Assembly (NCBI GenBank): GCA_003342895.1
Contig: PTFA01000055.1
Span: forward strand, 1,877,823 to 1,941,822
Origin: Casuarius casuarius
Taxonomy: Eukaryota > Chordata > Aves > Casuariiformes > Casuariidae
Direction: 5' to 3'
DNA: 64,000 nucleotides
In this document: piece after piece, positions 40,501-50,434 of the stretch
Layout: each line of letters opens with the position of its first letter
How positions within the stretch are numbered: position 1 is the first letter of the stretch
The notes under the pieces: model-generated
Databases searched by the model: none
What the model saw: only the letters and a program-made list of their open reading frames with translations
Told to the model about the DNA's origin: nothing
Translations under genes and position numbers: made by a program

Positions 40501-43500
40501 CATTAACGTAAATACTTCAGCATGTTATAAAAGCTCAGACAAAAAAGGAAAGCAGAAAACTTCAAGTACTTTCATTTCCTTGCAAAATTTTCCTTGCAAA
40601 AACCTTGCAAAATGTCCTATTGAAACCCCCCCATGGTGTTCATAACCTTGTATATACAATGGACACTGTGGANTGAAGAAAAGATGTTACAGATGCCCCA
40701 GAAGTGAGGGAACTGAAGAAACCACTCGGCATGAATATACAGACTCAGCACCTTCTTGCATTTGGCCTGAAGTCCCGTGACAAAGCCTCAGTTAACTTTC
40801 ATATATCCTCACCAAGATCACCAGGCAGGTACCACAGCTCTTCAAGGGAACCTATTTCTCAATAGCAAGGGCTATATGGGAACCTAATTTTTTAATTCTG
40901 CTATTCAATTAGTTGTTCTTCTGAACTCTTTTTCNATTGAGAGCTGCAAAAATTCTGAGATGCTAAACTTCAGGCAGCTCAAATGGTCCTACTGAAGATG
41001 ACAGTGCATAAAACAAAGACATGCATGCACTGTAAGACACAGAACTTGGTATTTTCTTAAAAAAACAACAAGGCATAAAATTGAAGCATTTTCTTTTTAA
41101 AAATAATGTGTTTTGAANGAGATATCCTGTAGATACCTCAGTTTTCACAGTACTGGTCCCTGATTTTACACTTTTGCATATTTTGTACATTTCTGACCTT
41201 TCCAAAGATAAGGCCTAAAAGAGCTACTGCATTTTTAAAAGCAACACAAATTTTATTACTCAGCTTTCACTACTAGCTGTATCCTTGAGGAGGACAAACC
41301 GCTTGGCTAGAACATAGTGGTCAGCAAGTATCATCCTACACAGGAATGCTCAGTTCATCTCAGTGTCTAGTAGGACTAAGAAAAATCCATTTTCTCCAAC
41401 CTATTAGGGACGTGCAAGGTTGCTCTGAAGAAGTATCATTTTGATGTATGCATCCCAGTATAGAACTTGACTATACATATACTATATATGTAAATATAGA
41501 TACACACACACACTATATAACTTGACTGCCAGCTTTATTTCTGTATGCATATGAATCCCACTTATGTGTGTGTATTTTAGTACCCACTCAATACAAAAAT
41601 AAAGCCTATTTCTCAGCAACAGCTATGCATGACCAGGAAAACCACAGCAAATGCAACACCCTGGCTCTGCGTAGGTAGACTGCGCGCCCAGGGAAGGGAC
41701 CAGCTTTGCTAGGTTAAGCCATGTTATCCTTGTTCTTGGGAAGCCTGGACTTAACAGCCACTCTGGAGAAATCAGTGTGCTGCACTGCACCGCACACAGC
41801 CTCGGTTCTGTGAACAGACTGTAACTCAAAGCCAGTAACACACCAGAAGGGAGACAAAAAAAATCTGACTGGACACGTATCCCTCTCATCTGCTACTAGA
41901 TAATCATTACTGCCTGCTGTGCTGGTGTCTATGGAGTACCNCTGTAATTACTTTCCGCAGGAGAGGTTTTACTCTGTAACACCAACTGCCTGCAAAGAGA
42001 GTCTGCCCTTCTGTCAGCAGTCTCTGCATGGGGCAGAGATCTAACAGCTACAGTGTCCGGCGTTGTGGGTATCTGCAGATTATCACAGGTTGCCTGCCAT
42101 TACTGTGAAGCTGCACACTACATTACCACTGTTTAAAAATTCTATCTTNTCTCATGTGAAAAGCCTACATACACAACACAAGGCTATGATCATCTCTGCA
42201 GCAATACTCCCTATGCAAAATACTACTAAATATACAAAACTCAATGCATGTTTTAGGTGCCATCAATTTGTAAACTGCATCATGCAGCACTGGGGACGAT
42301 GCAGCCTCTCAATATCCTGATTATCTTCTTTCGGATCTATTCCTAAATGTCTTCTCTGTCTTGACGCCTCACAGCTGGTTTACTGCAACCACAGGTTCAT
42401 CAGCTGACCTGCACCATTTCATTCTGCTTTTCACAGTCACACAGTTGGTTTTTACCCATCAGATCTCAGAGTGAAAGCCTTTTCAGGTGGGGACTGTCTT
42501 TTTGGTTTATAGGGGTACAGTCTCCAGAATAAACTGGTTCTAGTTACTGTGTTCTACTAGAACACGAATTATAATCATCTAAAAACAAAGAAAATCTGAC
42601 ATAGCACTAAAGTGACAGCAGTAACACCACATGAAAAGACGTGAGAAGAAACTAAGCCTGACTTTTTTCAATATTGGAAGATTAAAAGCTAGCTGTGGTT
42701 ATTAAGAGAAAAAAGAAGTATCAGTTAACAATCTTTAAAATGGGTTCAAGAATTTGGAGGGGAGGGGAAATTTGACCACAGTTAGCATGTCCTTTTTTAG
42801 CTCACAAAGTCACAGAATAATAGCTTCTGTATCTGGCCGTCCACCACTATAAGTCCAATGTCAGTCCAAAAGACTTCACGGGTATCTTTAAGATTAAAAG
42901 AAAGCTCACTCAGCCCTCTAGATAAACTCACAGTCTGCTTTACATTACAACAGCAGAAAACATTCTTTATAATGGCTAGAATATGCCTGAATGCCTCCTT
43001 TCATTAACAATAATTTATTTAAATGTCAGGACCACCTTCTAGTATATTGAATATCCCAACAGATACACACATAATTTTCATTAATGGAGGTATACTAAAT
43101 GATATCAGGTTAAAAATCAACATTTTAAGATGATGACAAACATACCTGAAGAATTTTGTTAACTTTTATAACAGGAGCTTCATCGTTTACTGCAATAACA
43201 GTTACAAATACAGTTTGGGGCAAACTTTGTTTCCAAAGTTCTGTGTTATTTACTATCACAGTAAAATTGTCTGCCAGTTCCTCACTGTCATCATGAACAT
43301 AGTAGATTAATTCTTGTTCAACCTGAAAAACATAATGACCTGAATATAATAGGTGACATTCAAAAGAAAAAAAAAAAAAACCTTCATATCTAGTAGTGCC
43401 CTGCGGTCCTACCCTGGATTTCTTGTCTCAAACTTTTTATGACCTTTAAGAATTTATCTATGCTCATATCTGATCCGTCCCTCTATCTCTATTTTGTCTC

Positions 43501-46500
43501 CATGGCAGCAAATTCTACAGCTCGTCTGTCCATTCCTCTGGTCAGAATATCTTAAATTGCTTTCTTGTTGCAAACCTAGGCACTCCCCCCTCACCCTGAA
43601 GGGAAAATGAAAAATCCAATCCCACTATACTTACCACTATATTTCCTGGAAACTCTAAACTGAAAATGGTGAGTATTACTGGATGATGACTTATCATATA
43701 GTTTTGTTTCCTGGAGCTAATAGATTGAGAATTACACATATTGGCTCTCTGTGAGCAAACACACGACCTAAAAAGCAAAGTTTGTTTCCACTCCTTGTTC
43801 AGTTCATACCATTTCATCCACTTGGACCTTTTCAAGATATACCCACAGCCTAACTTTCTTAGATTTCCAGAGTACCTAGCATAACAACTCTGCCTGAGTG
43901 CATGTGGCCCATCAGTCTACTGTGATTATGGCACGCTATTTTATGTGACCAGTGGTGCACATGGAAGTGTGGTTGGCCCTAACACCCAACCACCCTGTCT
44001 GCCCACCCCAATTGACCAGACAGCAACTGCCGCAAGATCTTTGGTACAAAGCCAAAAATAAAGCTCAAACTCACACATCTTACTACCTCCCACTACGTCC
44101 TTGCACTGCAGACAAAAATTAGTATTTAACAATACACACAAAAGAACTACTCACGACTGTAGTAAAGTGGCCCTAAATACCTTACCTGTTTTCTGGTAAA
44201 TTTGGTTAACACTACTCCAGGAACGCGAGTGTTTTCAAGATAGCCATGCTTTGGCTGCTCAATTAAAATAAATTCACAGCCGAGTCCTGCAAAGTGTCTA
44301 CTAGAAATTTTGAGATAGTCTTCCACCAGGGCTTTCGAACCCCCTTCCAGTACTGTGAAGTTCTGTACTTCTAGTGGAATCACTCTGGGGATGATGTCTA
44401 CAGAGATTCCTATTCCACTCACTGCTCGAACACCGTTGGTCACATCCAAAGAAAAATGATCATTTAGTTGGTCAGAAACTGTCTGCACATACTGAACGTT
44501 GCCCTCATCGACATCTTGCTGTGTGAACGTCAAAACTGGCTTTTGGTCAGAACCGACATAGTTTTTTTCTGATGAAAACTTCCGAATGTATCCATGCACT
44601 GGAAGCTCCCTTACTGTGAACACAATCTCAGATGGAGAACTGTTTTCATGAACAACCTGAAATTTAAAAACATACCATAAAATTATTTAAACAAAAGCAG
44701 GAGAAAGTCTTTAATTCTCCTGAGTTTTTCCACTTTTAACCCTGAGATTGTCTACCTAATTAACTGGCATTCCTTGTTTGGGCCACACGGACTGTCTGCA
44801 AATTCCTAATATAATACAGCTCTTTAAATAGATACCTATTAAATAACATGGCATGGGAGTGTTTTGTAACTGCAAACATGTTTTTTAAGTTCTGAAAAGC
44901 AACACGCTGTGGAATTAACTAATAGCCTAAGATCTGCAGACCAGTTCCTAAAGCAAGCATTTCGCAGCCTGCACAACAACGTGCTGCAGAAGCCCCGCAT
45001 GGTGGTTATTGTAAAGCTAGACATGAAAAACACACAGAGAAGTGTTAATAATCAAAGAGATACAACCTAATGTTTGTGACTTTTGATGGTTATGACATCT
45101 GATGTGTTTAAAATTTTGGATCCAATCCTCAGATACTGTTAATTGGGCTGGCTCCAAACTGGATGAAATGTAATCCTTTCTTTCTTGGTGTTTCCCACCA
45201 GCTCAACAAGGAAACATGAACATAAATACGTAAAATTGTCATGACTAAAACAAATATACAAGTGCAGCTTCTCCAATTCTTAACTTTCTNGAGGACCAGT
45301 CCAAGCCTTTGGTCAGTCTCTCTTTCTTTAACATAACTGTTTTGCCTTCCTAGCAATGGAAGCTTGCTGGTGTCAGTCCCTCTCCAGAATTAAGCATCTA
45401 GCATGCAGACAAGTTAGTTGGGGGAGCGGGAGGGGAAGAGTTAGAGAAGACAGTTTTGTGGAACAGAGAGTTTAGAGAATCTGCAATGACTGAGTAAGCA
45501 CAGGGAAGAAAAGGCACTACAAGGTGTTAGGGAAACAAACATCATTAACTTACTTGCAGTTTTCCCTTACTGATTTTAACTGGTTTTCCTTCTTCAACTA
45601 ACAGATTGTTATTGTTCACAATCCTTGGTGGCCACTGATGACTTTCCAAATATATGCGAACATGCACTCCAGCATCCAGATGGACATCTTTAGCACGGAC
45701 TGTAAAGTTAAATGTGTCAGTAAGGTTGTTGCTGTCATCATGCCTGTACGTCACACACCCCTCTATCAGATCAAGTTGAGTAAAGGAATCCATCGACAGA
45801 TTATTTACATATATTCTTCCATATTTTGGGAAAGAGAATATCTCATACGTAATCTCGTGATCACTTCTAATGTCTTGGTTTGTAACAGCACTTAGGTTAG
45901 CTGTTGTAATAGTTTCCTCTTTTCCTTTCTGAACCAACAAGCCTGTATTATTTGCCAGCCTAACATAGGGATCTGCAGCACTAACTTCTAGAAGCAAAGA
46001 TGTATAGTGCTTGCCGTCTGTCACGAAGAGCACAAAACGCCCAAAATCTGCACCACGGTGTATAAACAGGACTTGCTTTTGTTCCAGGTCCTCTTGTTTG
46101 AACTGATAGAGTTTATGAAAGGTATCATTTGTTAGCACCAAGTCCCCATTGGAAATGCCACGTCTAGTATACAGCAACTGTCCATCATCAAAATCAGAAT
46201 CAGGATCATGATAGCAGAGATCTGCCAAAGTTAATAATCGCTGCCCATTTTTCACTATGTCAAATACTTTATGTACTACACGTACTGGTTTCTCATCATT
46301 CTTCAGCTGGACAGAAATATTGAAGCTAATTTCTACTGACAAAGCTCTTACTTCTGGATCAGAGTCTGTCCACTCTTCTGATTCTTCACTGGAAGCTCTG
46401 ACAAGAAATTCATCAAAAACTGTCTCAGAGTCATCATGCACATACATAAGGCGCTTATCAACTATATCTTTGTTAGTGAAAGTGGTGAGATTATCGCTAC

Positions 46501-49500
46501 TCTCAAATGAACCTGAAAAATTAATGAGTTTTAATTTCCCATGCTTAGGAAACTTTATAACTTTATATTGGAAAGTTTTATTATCCGGTGTTTGCACAAA
46601 CAATTCTGTGCTTGTTATGAATTCTCCTTCACCTTCAGTAACAGTCAAGCCATTGTTAGTCAAAATAATGCTTCCAATATCTGATTTGATGTTGACTTTG
46701 AATTCATAGAAACCTGATTCCAGATATTTTGTAGAAATGAGGAATCTAAACGAATCTTGGGTGTCTTCATGATGCCTGCTGATTAGTTCGTATGCCACTT
46801 TTTGATCAGTAATGTCTTTCTGGCTAAAGGCTGAATCCTTTTTCAAAGGCTGGTCATTAAGCAGTATTTGTCCTTTCTTTGGTAGGGACAGCAACTTAAA
46901 ATGAAGCTCATCTTCAGGTACTTCTAGATCCACAAGCACAGCATAAAGATTATCTGAATTCAAGTATTTCTTTTTTGATTTTTCAATTTCTAGAGAAGTA
47001 TGTTTCAATAAACTGTACCTTAGCCATTCCACTTTGATTGGAAACACATACTCTTCACTGATTCTGTTTCCTATGCTAACCTTGAATTTAAATTGTTCAG
47101 TAACATTTTCCAGCTGAATTTCTTTAAAAGTGCTACAGTATCTCACACGGCCGCGCTGAACAGAGCGTTGAGAAAAAGAGCTGACTTGCTTCCATTCCCC
47201 TCTTGAATGCTGCCTCTGGACTTCCCCAAACCGGGGTGTCTCTGTGATCTCATACCGTATCTCCAGCTCCTGTAGGACGGCATTTGTCTCAACTGCCAAA
47301 TGCCTGGGCGTGATCAGAGCTGTAACACCTTGGAGTAGTTTTATTCCTGAGTTGTTGACAACTTTGTAATCCAAAGGAACTGCCATGACACGTAATACAA
47401 CAGTATTGCTCACTTTCTCACCATCACTCGCCCTCAGAACAATCCTNGAGTTCTTGACACCTGTGTGGACAAAGAAAATATTGCCTTTTCTTAAATCCTC
47501 ATTAGAAAAAGTAGTAATAGCTTTTCCAGGATGTTCTGAATGTTCTAAAAATCCTGCACCTGCATTCAGATTTCCAAGCACTGAAAGACTGAGACTCACA
47601 GGATCTGTATCCCTATCTAAAACTTTTATTAGATCACCAGTCAAGTGTTTCTTTGAGTTCTCCAACAGAAGTAGTAAGTTTCCCTCAGGAAGTGTGATCT
47701 CAGGAGCATCATTTACTGGAGTGACAGTAATGTTAAACACATGCTGCTCATTTCCTTGCAAATATGGAGGCACAACCTTTTTACTGCTGGTAGAAATGGA
47801 GAAAGTAAAATAATCGTAAGTGTCCTCAGAGCCATCATGGACGTAAAGAATCTTTCCTTGCCACAGGTCCTGCATTGTAAATGCATTCACCTCCTCCACT
47901 GGTTCAACATCTAATTTCAAGTTCCCATGACTGGGTGGTTCTTTTATTTCAAAAAGAATTTCTGATTGATGAATCCCTAGCTTCTGAAAGTCTAAGCTGA
48001 CTATAATATGCTTAGATTCGAGTGAAGCTTGTCCACCCTCTAGCACAATCAAGTTATTTAGAACTAAAAGGTGGCTTTTATCTTCCTTGCCCAGGGAGGG
48101 GGAGCTTTCAGGGGAGATGACAAATGTTGGAGCTGCTTTCACAGTAGGATTCCTTACTGCTGTCTTTAAAGAAGGATTTGTATTAAAAGCGTTCTCCATT
48201 TCACATCCAGCTGAAATATCCTTTGTAACCAGAACATTCTTCAACGATTTTTTTTCTGAATTGGCTTTCAGGTCTCTCAAGCAACCTTTGAAGGACCCTC
48301 CTCTGGCATACTTCCCAGACACTGAGGCTAGTTCTAACTTAACCACTTCTGATCGTGTGCTGTCATCTACACCACCTACAAAGAGAGGCCCCTTCAGAAG
48401 TGGCAACCTGCCATGGGGAGGCAATGATGTTTTCACAGTTTCTTCATCCAGTGTCAGCTGCACATACTCTGCAGTAAATTTCAGTTCAATGTAGTGCCAA
48501 TGACCATCATTGACTGACTTACGAGAGGAAAGCTGCGTTCTACTTTTATGGTTTCCAATATAGGTCTTAATTAATCCACCTTCCATTTCCATTGCAATGA
48601 AATCTCCTGCTTGTCCAGGATGATAAAGCAGCAGGCCACGTGGAGTTGAAGTTTGTAGCATGTACTCCAAAATTCCTTCTTCATCAATGTTCCACAATGG
48701 GAAAGAAACATAAGATCTGGAACTGAATAAACTGATGGGTTCATCTTCGCCTGCAAAGAATTCATCACTGCATCCCACTGAAACTTCACGGACATTTTTA
48801 AAGCCAGGAGAAGGTCTCAGGGACATCAGAATGTGCAGCTGATTAAATGTCACATCATCAATACATCCTCGGAAACTGGGCAGTGCTCCATCAAGGTAAG
48901 GAACATCAAGTTTACTAGCACCACCTATGTAGAATCCATGATCAATATTTAGTTCATGCAGAATTCCAGGCATTCTTGCACTAGTTCTGTCATGCTTATC
49001 AATTATCAGTGTGACATTATCATGTTCATGATGTAGTTCAACCAGGTGCCAAGCTAAATCATTCAGCCNAGAACTTTGCTGAGAATGCAGTACTTGTTCC
49101 CCCACTCCAAAGTTAATTCTCAACTGTAAGAGACAGAATTTTTACTATCAAAATCCAAAGCTGTATTTTTGACAATCACAGATTAATGTATAATTAATCT
49201 ATTAATTTTCATAAATTTTCCTATTAATCATATAACTTACCAAATGCCTTTTTTAAATAAAATCACATTAAAATCTTGTATAGGTCTACTTGCTATCACA
49301 AATTTGACTTGATTAGTTGCAGAAACAGGAATGGACTGTTCTCCAGCTCTGCTAGGACCAACAATTTCTAAGAACCCAAGTGACAATCATGTTGTAAGAA
49401 CAACTTACATTGAAAGCTATTACTTGGATCCAAACAGTTTCTGAGATGCTAACATCATCAAATCTGAAATTTAGACCTTACAAAGCATGAACCTCATGTT

Positions 49501-49900
49501 TTAAATGGAGTGCTCTTGAACATAAGACTCTCTCGAGATCTAATAGGCTTCTAAAGGCCAACTTTAGTAACGATCATTGTAAGAAATACATACCAAGTAC
49601 TGAAATTATCAGATTACTTGAATTTTCCATTTTGTTCTAAACAAACTCCGACAATTATCATAGATAACAGCTTAAAGAAAAACACTAAACAATACTGGCC
49701 ACACATGCACTTTTTTGTTATAGTTATAAACCATACCCGCAAATTTCCTGAGCATAGCTCCATCAAACAATAATCCTTCTTCCCAGCTGCAAGGAAAAGC
49801 AGTCCATGTGGNTTGCTTGTTCGAAACCGCAACTGTAAGGATGTTCGAGAGGATGCTTCTGCCATGTTCAACTCCACAAAACTATCACCGTAAAATGATA
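23541..49900 (-). CDS. CSPG4-like: CSPG4/NG2-family transmembrane protein, exons 2-10 (whole gene model)
   Basis: Nine coding exons join in frame: 49900-49737, 49123-45554, 44656-44186, 43322-43146, 37837-37639, 34682-34551, 30286-30114, 26305-26122 and 25594-23541. The intron phases are 1,0,0,0,0,1,1,0,1, counting intron 1 first. The product is 2,374 residues from the exon 1/2 junction, against about 2,322 for whole human NG2. Domain order is LamG1 (about 1-170), LamG2 (about 175-370), fifteen CSPG repeats (about 400-2160), a Ser/Thr-rich stalk, a transmembrane helix (about 2247-2273) and a tail ending QYWV. The NG2 family are type I cell-surface proteins of pericytes and progenitor cells; they bind matrix and growth factors and recruit PDZ scaffolds such as GRIP1, MUPP1 and syntenin. 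NG2 also has ten exons with a giant exon 3. The tail and the glycosaminoglycan site differ from NG2, so I favour a paralogue over the orthologue. The signal-peptide exon is missing from the model. Four n bases each blank one codon. Confidence 0.93.
25595..26121 (-). other. intron 9
   Basis: 527 bp, phase 1, GTGAAG to CTGCTAG. Nothing else seen. Confidence 0.9.
26122..26305 (-). CDS. CSPG4-like: CSPG4-like exon 9: end of repeat 11
   Basis: 184 bp, phase 0 in and phase 1 out, residues 1630-1691. The acceptor CCTAAACAG precedes GTGGATGAAG, and the donor is ACACAG|GTGAAG at 26,121. It encodes VDEGVIMYEH, YFTFTVSSPP and SRLLANT. Open frame continues past the donor, so an unspliced reading would give a false longer protein. 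Phase and homology choose the donor: NT-G-AIVQEGG at the exon 9/10 join matches NG2 NKGLWVPEG. Confidence 0.92.
26306..30113 (-). other. intron 8
   Basis: 3.8 kb, phase 0, GTAAGC to AAACAG. It contains a perfect 10-bp hairpin at 28,473-28,495 and short T-runs near 28,000. No repeat family or nested gene recognised. Confidence 0.9.
28473..28495. repeat. short perfect inverted repeat
   Basis: AAAAGAACTC, loop AAA, GAGTTCTTTT: 10-bp arms with a 3-base loop within intron 8. It is flanked by a direct repeat of GAACCTCAAAA about 40 bp apart. No function is implied by sequence alone. Confidence 0.6.
30114..30286 (-). CDS. CSPG4-like: CSPG4-like exon 8: CSPG repeat 11
   Basis: 173 bp: two bases of a split codon plus 57 codons, phase 1 in and phase 0 out, residues 1573-1629. 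The acceptor ATTTTTTAG precedes GTTCCAGGAA, and the donor is ATG|GTAAGC. The reading is SRKPISRHDLKAV, then SPKLGRLIRV, then LSFTQSM, which joins VDEGVIMYEH of exon 9. It aligns with NG2 GPQLGRLFHA and VNFTQAEVYAGNILYEH. The exon is closed by stops in the flanking introns, so it is easily overlooked. Confidence 0.92.
30287..34550 (-). other. intron 7
   Basis: 4.3 kb, phase 1. A stretch at about 31.5-32.5 kb is somewhat GC-richer and carries several overlapping short open frames without motifs. No nested gene or recognised repeat. Confidence 0.88.
34551..34682 (-). CDS. CSPG4-like: CSPG4-like exon 7: end of repeat 10, start of repeat 11
   Basis: 132 bp, phase 1 in and out, residues 1529-1572. 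The acceptor TTTTCTACAG precedes GAGCAATGTC, and the donor is CCAG|GTTTGA, a weaker but valid donor. The joined reading VHSG-AMSGGFSFQVTDG is the classic end of a CSPG repeat. Repeat 11 opens within TARTLIVSLEVNKG. The NG2 segment TVCPGS corresponds here to GVFPGS, so that cysteine is absent. Confidence 0.92.
34683..37638 (-). other. intron 6
   Basis: 3.0 kb, phase 1, GTATGT to TCTACAG. A purine-rich segment lies at about 36.5-36.9 kb. Nothing else recognised. Confidence 0.9.
37639..37837 (-). CDS. CSPG4-like: CSPG4-like exon 6: CSPG repeat 10
   Basis: 199 bp, phase 0 in and phase 1 out, residues 1462-1528. The acceptor TTTTCCTAG precedes GTCTGGGTGG, and the donor is CAGTG|GTATGT. The joined reading is NKILQ-VWVGSVTEITVDDL. 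It contains the repeat core TPPSNGHLAL and FTQAHIIEGQLVFVHSG. A cysteine is present in DDLCAED, where the family normally has no cysteine. Confidence 0.94.
37838..43145 (-). other. intron 5
   Basis: 5.3 kb, phase 0, GTATGT to TTCCTAG, the longest fully bounded intron. It contains a C11 run at 40,294-40,304 and an (AC)6 tract within an AT-rich low-complexity patch near 41,465-41,520. No nested gene seen. Confidence 0.9.
41465..41520. repeat. AT-rich low-complexity patch with (AC)6 microsatellite
   Basis: Alternating TATA/ATATAT sequence followed by (AC)6 at 41,502-41,513. Simple sequence, likely length-variable. Confidence 0.7.
43146..43322 (-). CDS. CSPG4-like: CSPG4-like exon 5: end of repeat 9, start of repeat 10
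   Basis: 177 bp, 59 codons, phase 0 at both ends, residues 1403-1461. The acceptor GTTTTTCAG precedes GTTGAACAAG, and the donor is CAG|GTATGT. The joined reading is FTRKQ-VEQELIYYVHDDSEE, then the inter-repeat linker VIAVNDEAPVI. Both are standard CSPG-repeat elements. The exon was found from the frame of its neighbours and is too short to stand out as an isolated open reading frame. Confidence 0.94.
43323..44185 (-). other. intron 4
   Basis: 863 bp, phase 0, GTAAGG to TTTTTCAG, with an A-run of about 14 at 43,367-43,380. Nothing else seen. Confidence 0.9.
44186..44656 (-). CDS. CSPG4-like: CSPG4-like exon 4: CSPG repeats 8-9
   Basis: 471 bp, phase 0 at both ends, residues 1246-1402. The acceptor AAATTTCAG precedes GTTGTTCATG, and the donor CAG|GTAAGG is at 44,185. 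The join from exon 3 reads GKLQ-VVHENSSPSEIVF, completing repeat 8 (FTQQDVDEGNVQY). Repeat 9 opens with VQNFTVLEGG, which matches the NG2 segment AQNFSVPEGG. An extra cysteine sits in LGCEFIL. Confidence 0.95.
44657..45553 (-). other. intron 3
   Basis: 897 bp, phase 0, GTAAGT to AATTTCAG. Nothing else seen. Confidence 0.92.
45554..49123 (-). CDS. CSPG4-like: CSPG4-like exon 3: giant exon, LamG1/LamG2 and CSPG repeats 1-8
   Basis: 3,570 bp, 1,190 codons (residues 56-1245), open throughout apart from n bases at 47,447 and 49,069. The acceptor is CTTACAG at 49,124 and the donor is CAA|GTAAGT at 45,553. LamG1 closes with the CIDDV and VGCSDE cysteines. LamG2 runs from about 48,740 to 48,190 and closes with GCLRD and AGCEME. 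Seven complete CSPG repeats and the start of an eighth follow, each with the family pattern of a VxEG-type opening, a P-x-G turn, an F(T/S)xxD(I/L) segment and a YVHDxS or VTDG segment. The stretch aligned with the chondroitin-sulfate site of NG2 (46,345-46,405) reads ASSEESEEWTDSD, with no Ser-Gly. Many N-x-S/T sequons are present. Cysteines appear in repeats 3, 6 and 7 (RYCST, LCYHD, EGCVT). Confidence 0.96.
49124..49736 (-). other. intron 2
   Basis: 613 bp, phase 0, GTATGG to CTTACAG. Nothing else seen. Confidence 0.92.
49737..49900 (-). CDS. CSPG4-like: CSPG4-like exon 2: start of LamG1
   Basis: 164 bp, encoding residues 1-55 of the model. It begins with two bases of a split codon after the acceptor ATTTTAG and ends TTG CGG before GTATGG. 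The peptide starts SFYGDSFVEL, which corresponds to the mature N-terminus of NG2 (SFFGENHLEV), so signal-peptide cleavage should fall just before it, at the end of the unseen exon 1. The n at 49,812 blanks one residue before PHGLLFLAAG. The reading frame continues into exon 3 as GNLR then LRINFG. Confidence 0.93.
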
Positions 49901-50434
49901 CTAAAATGAAAAAAGGAAAGCAAGCAGGATGGTTAGTCACACACACACAAAAAATCTCTTTTTCTTATCTATAGATAAATAAATATAAAAAATACATATA
50001 ACAGCTTCATTATTTGTTATAACTCAATTATTTACATATATAAACATAAATCTCAGATATCTAGTGTGGTTTAAATCAGAAACAAAGATGAAATCTCCTT
50101 TCCTTTACACTGGAATTCTCCAGCCTGAGCAACTGGGTAAGAGCATAATGGCCATACCAGTTTGGACAAAAAGTAAATAGCCCAGTAGTTTATTTCCAAT
50201 AGGTCCCACAAGGAATCCTAAGAACAGGGCAAGCATATTTAATACTTTCCTTCCAATACTTTCCCAGTTTCCAACTATTTCTCATGTCATGTGTTTTCCT
50301 GAGCTTGTTACAGTCAGCATTATTTTGTAACAGCCAAAAGTCTTCTCTCTGAAGTACCTGTCTAGTCTCTCTGGACACATACATACACCTTCATCTGTGA
50401 CATCCTCTGATAAGATGACACACAGGTCTACTGC

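Noticed and set aside
46257..48494. Plus-strand open frames of 135-150 codons opposite exon 3
   Set aside because: Shadows of the strongly coding minus strand, with no motifs of their own.
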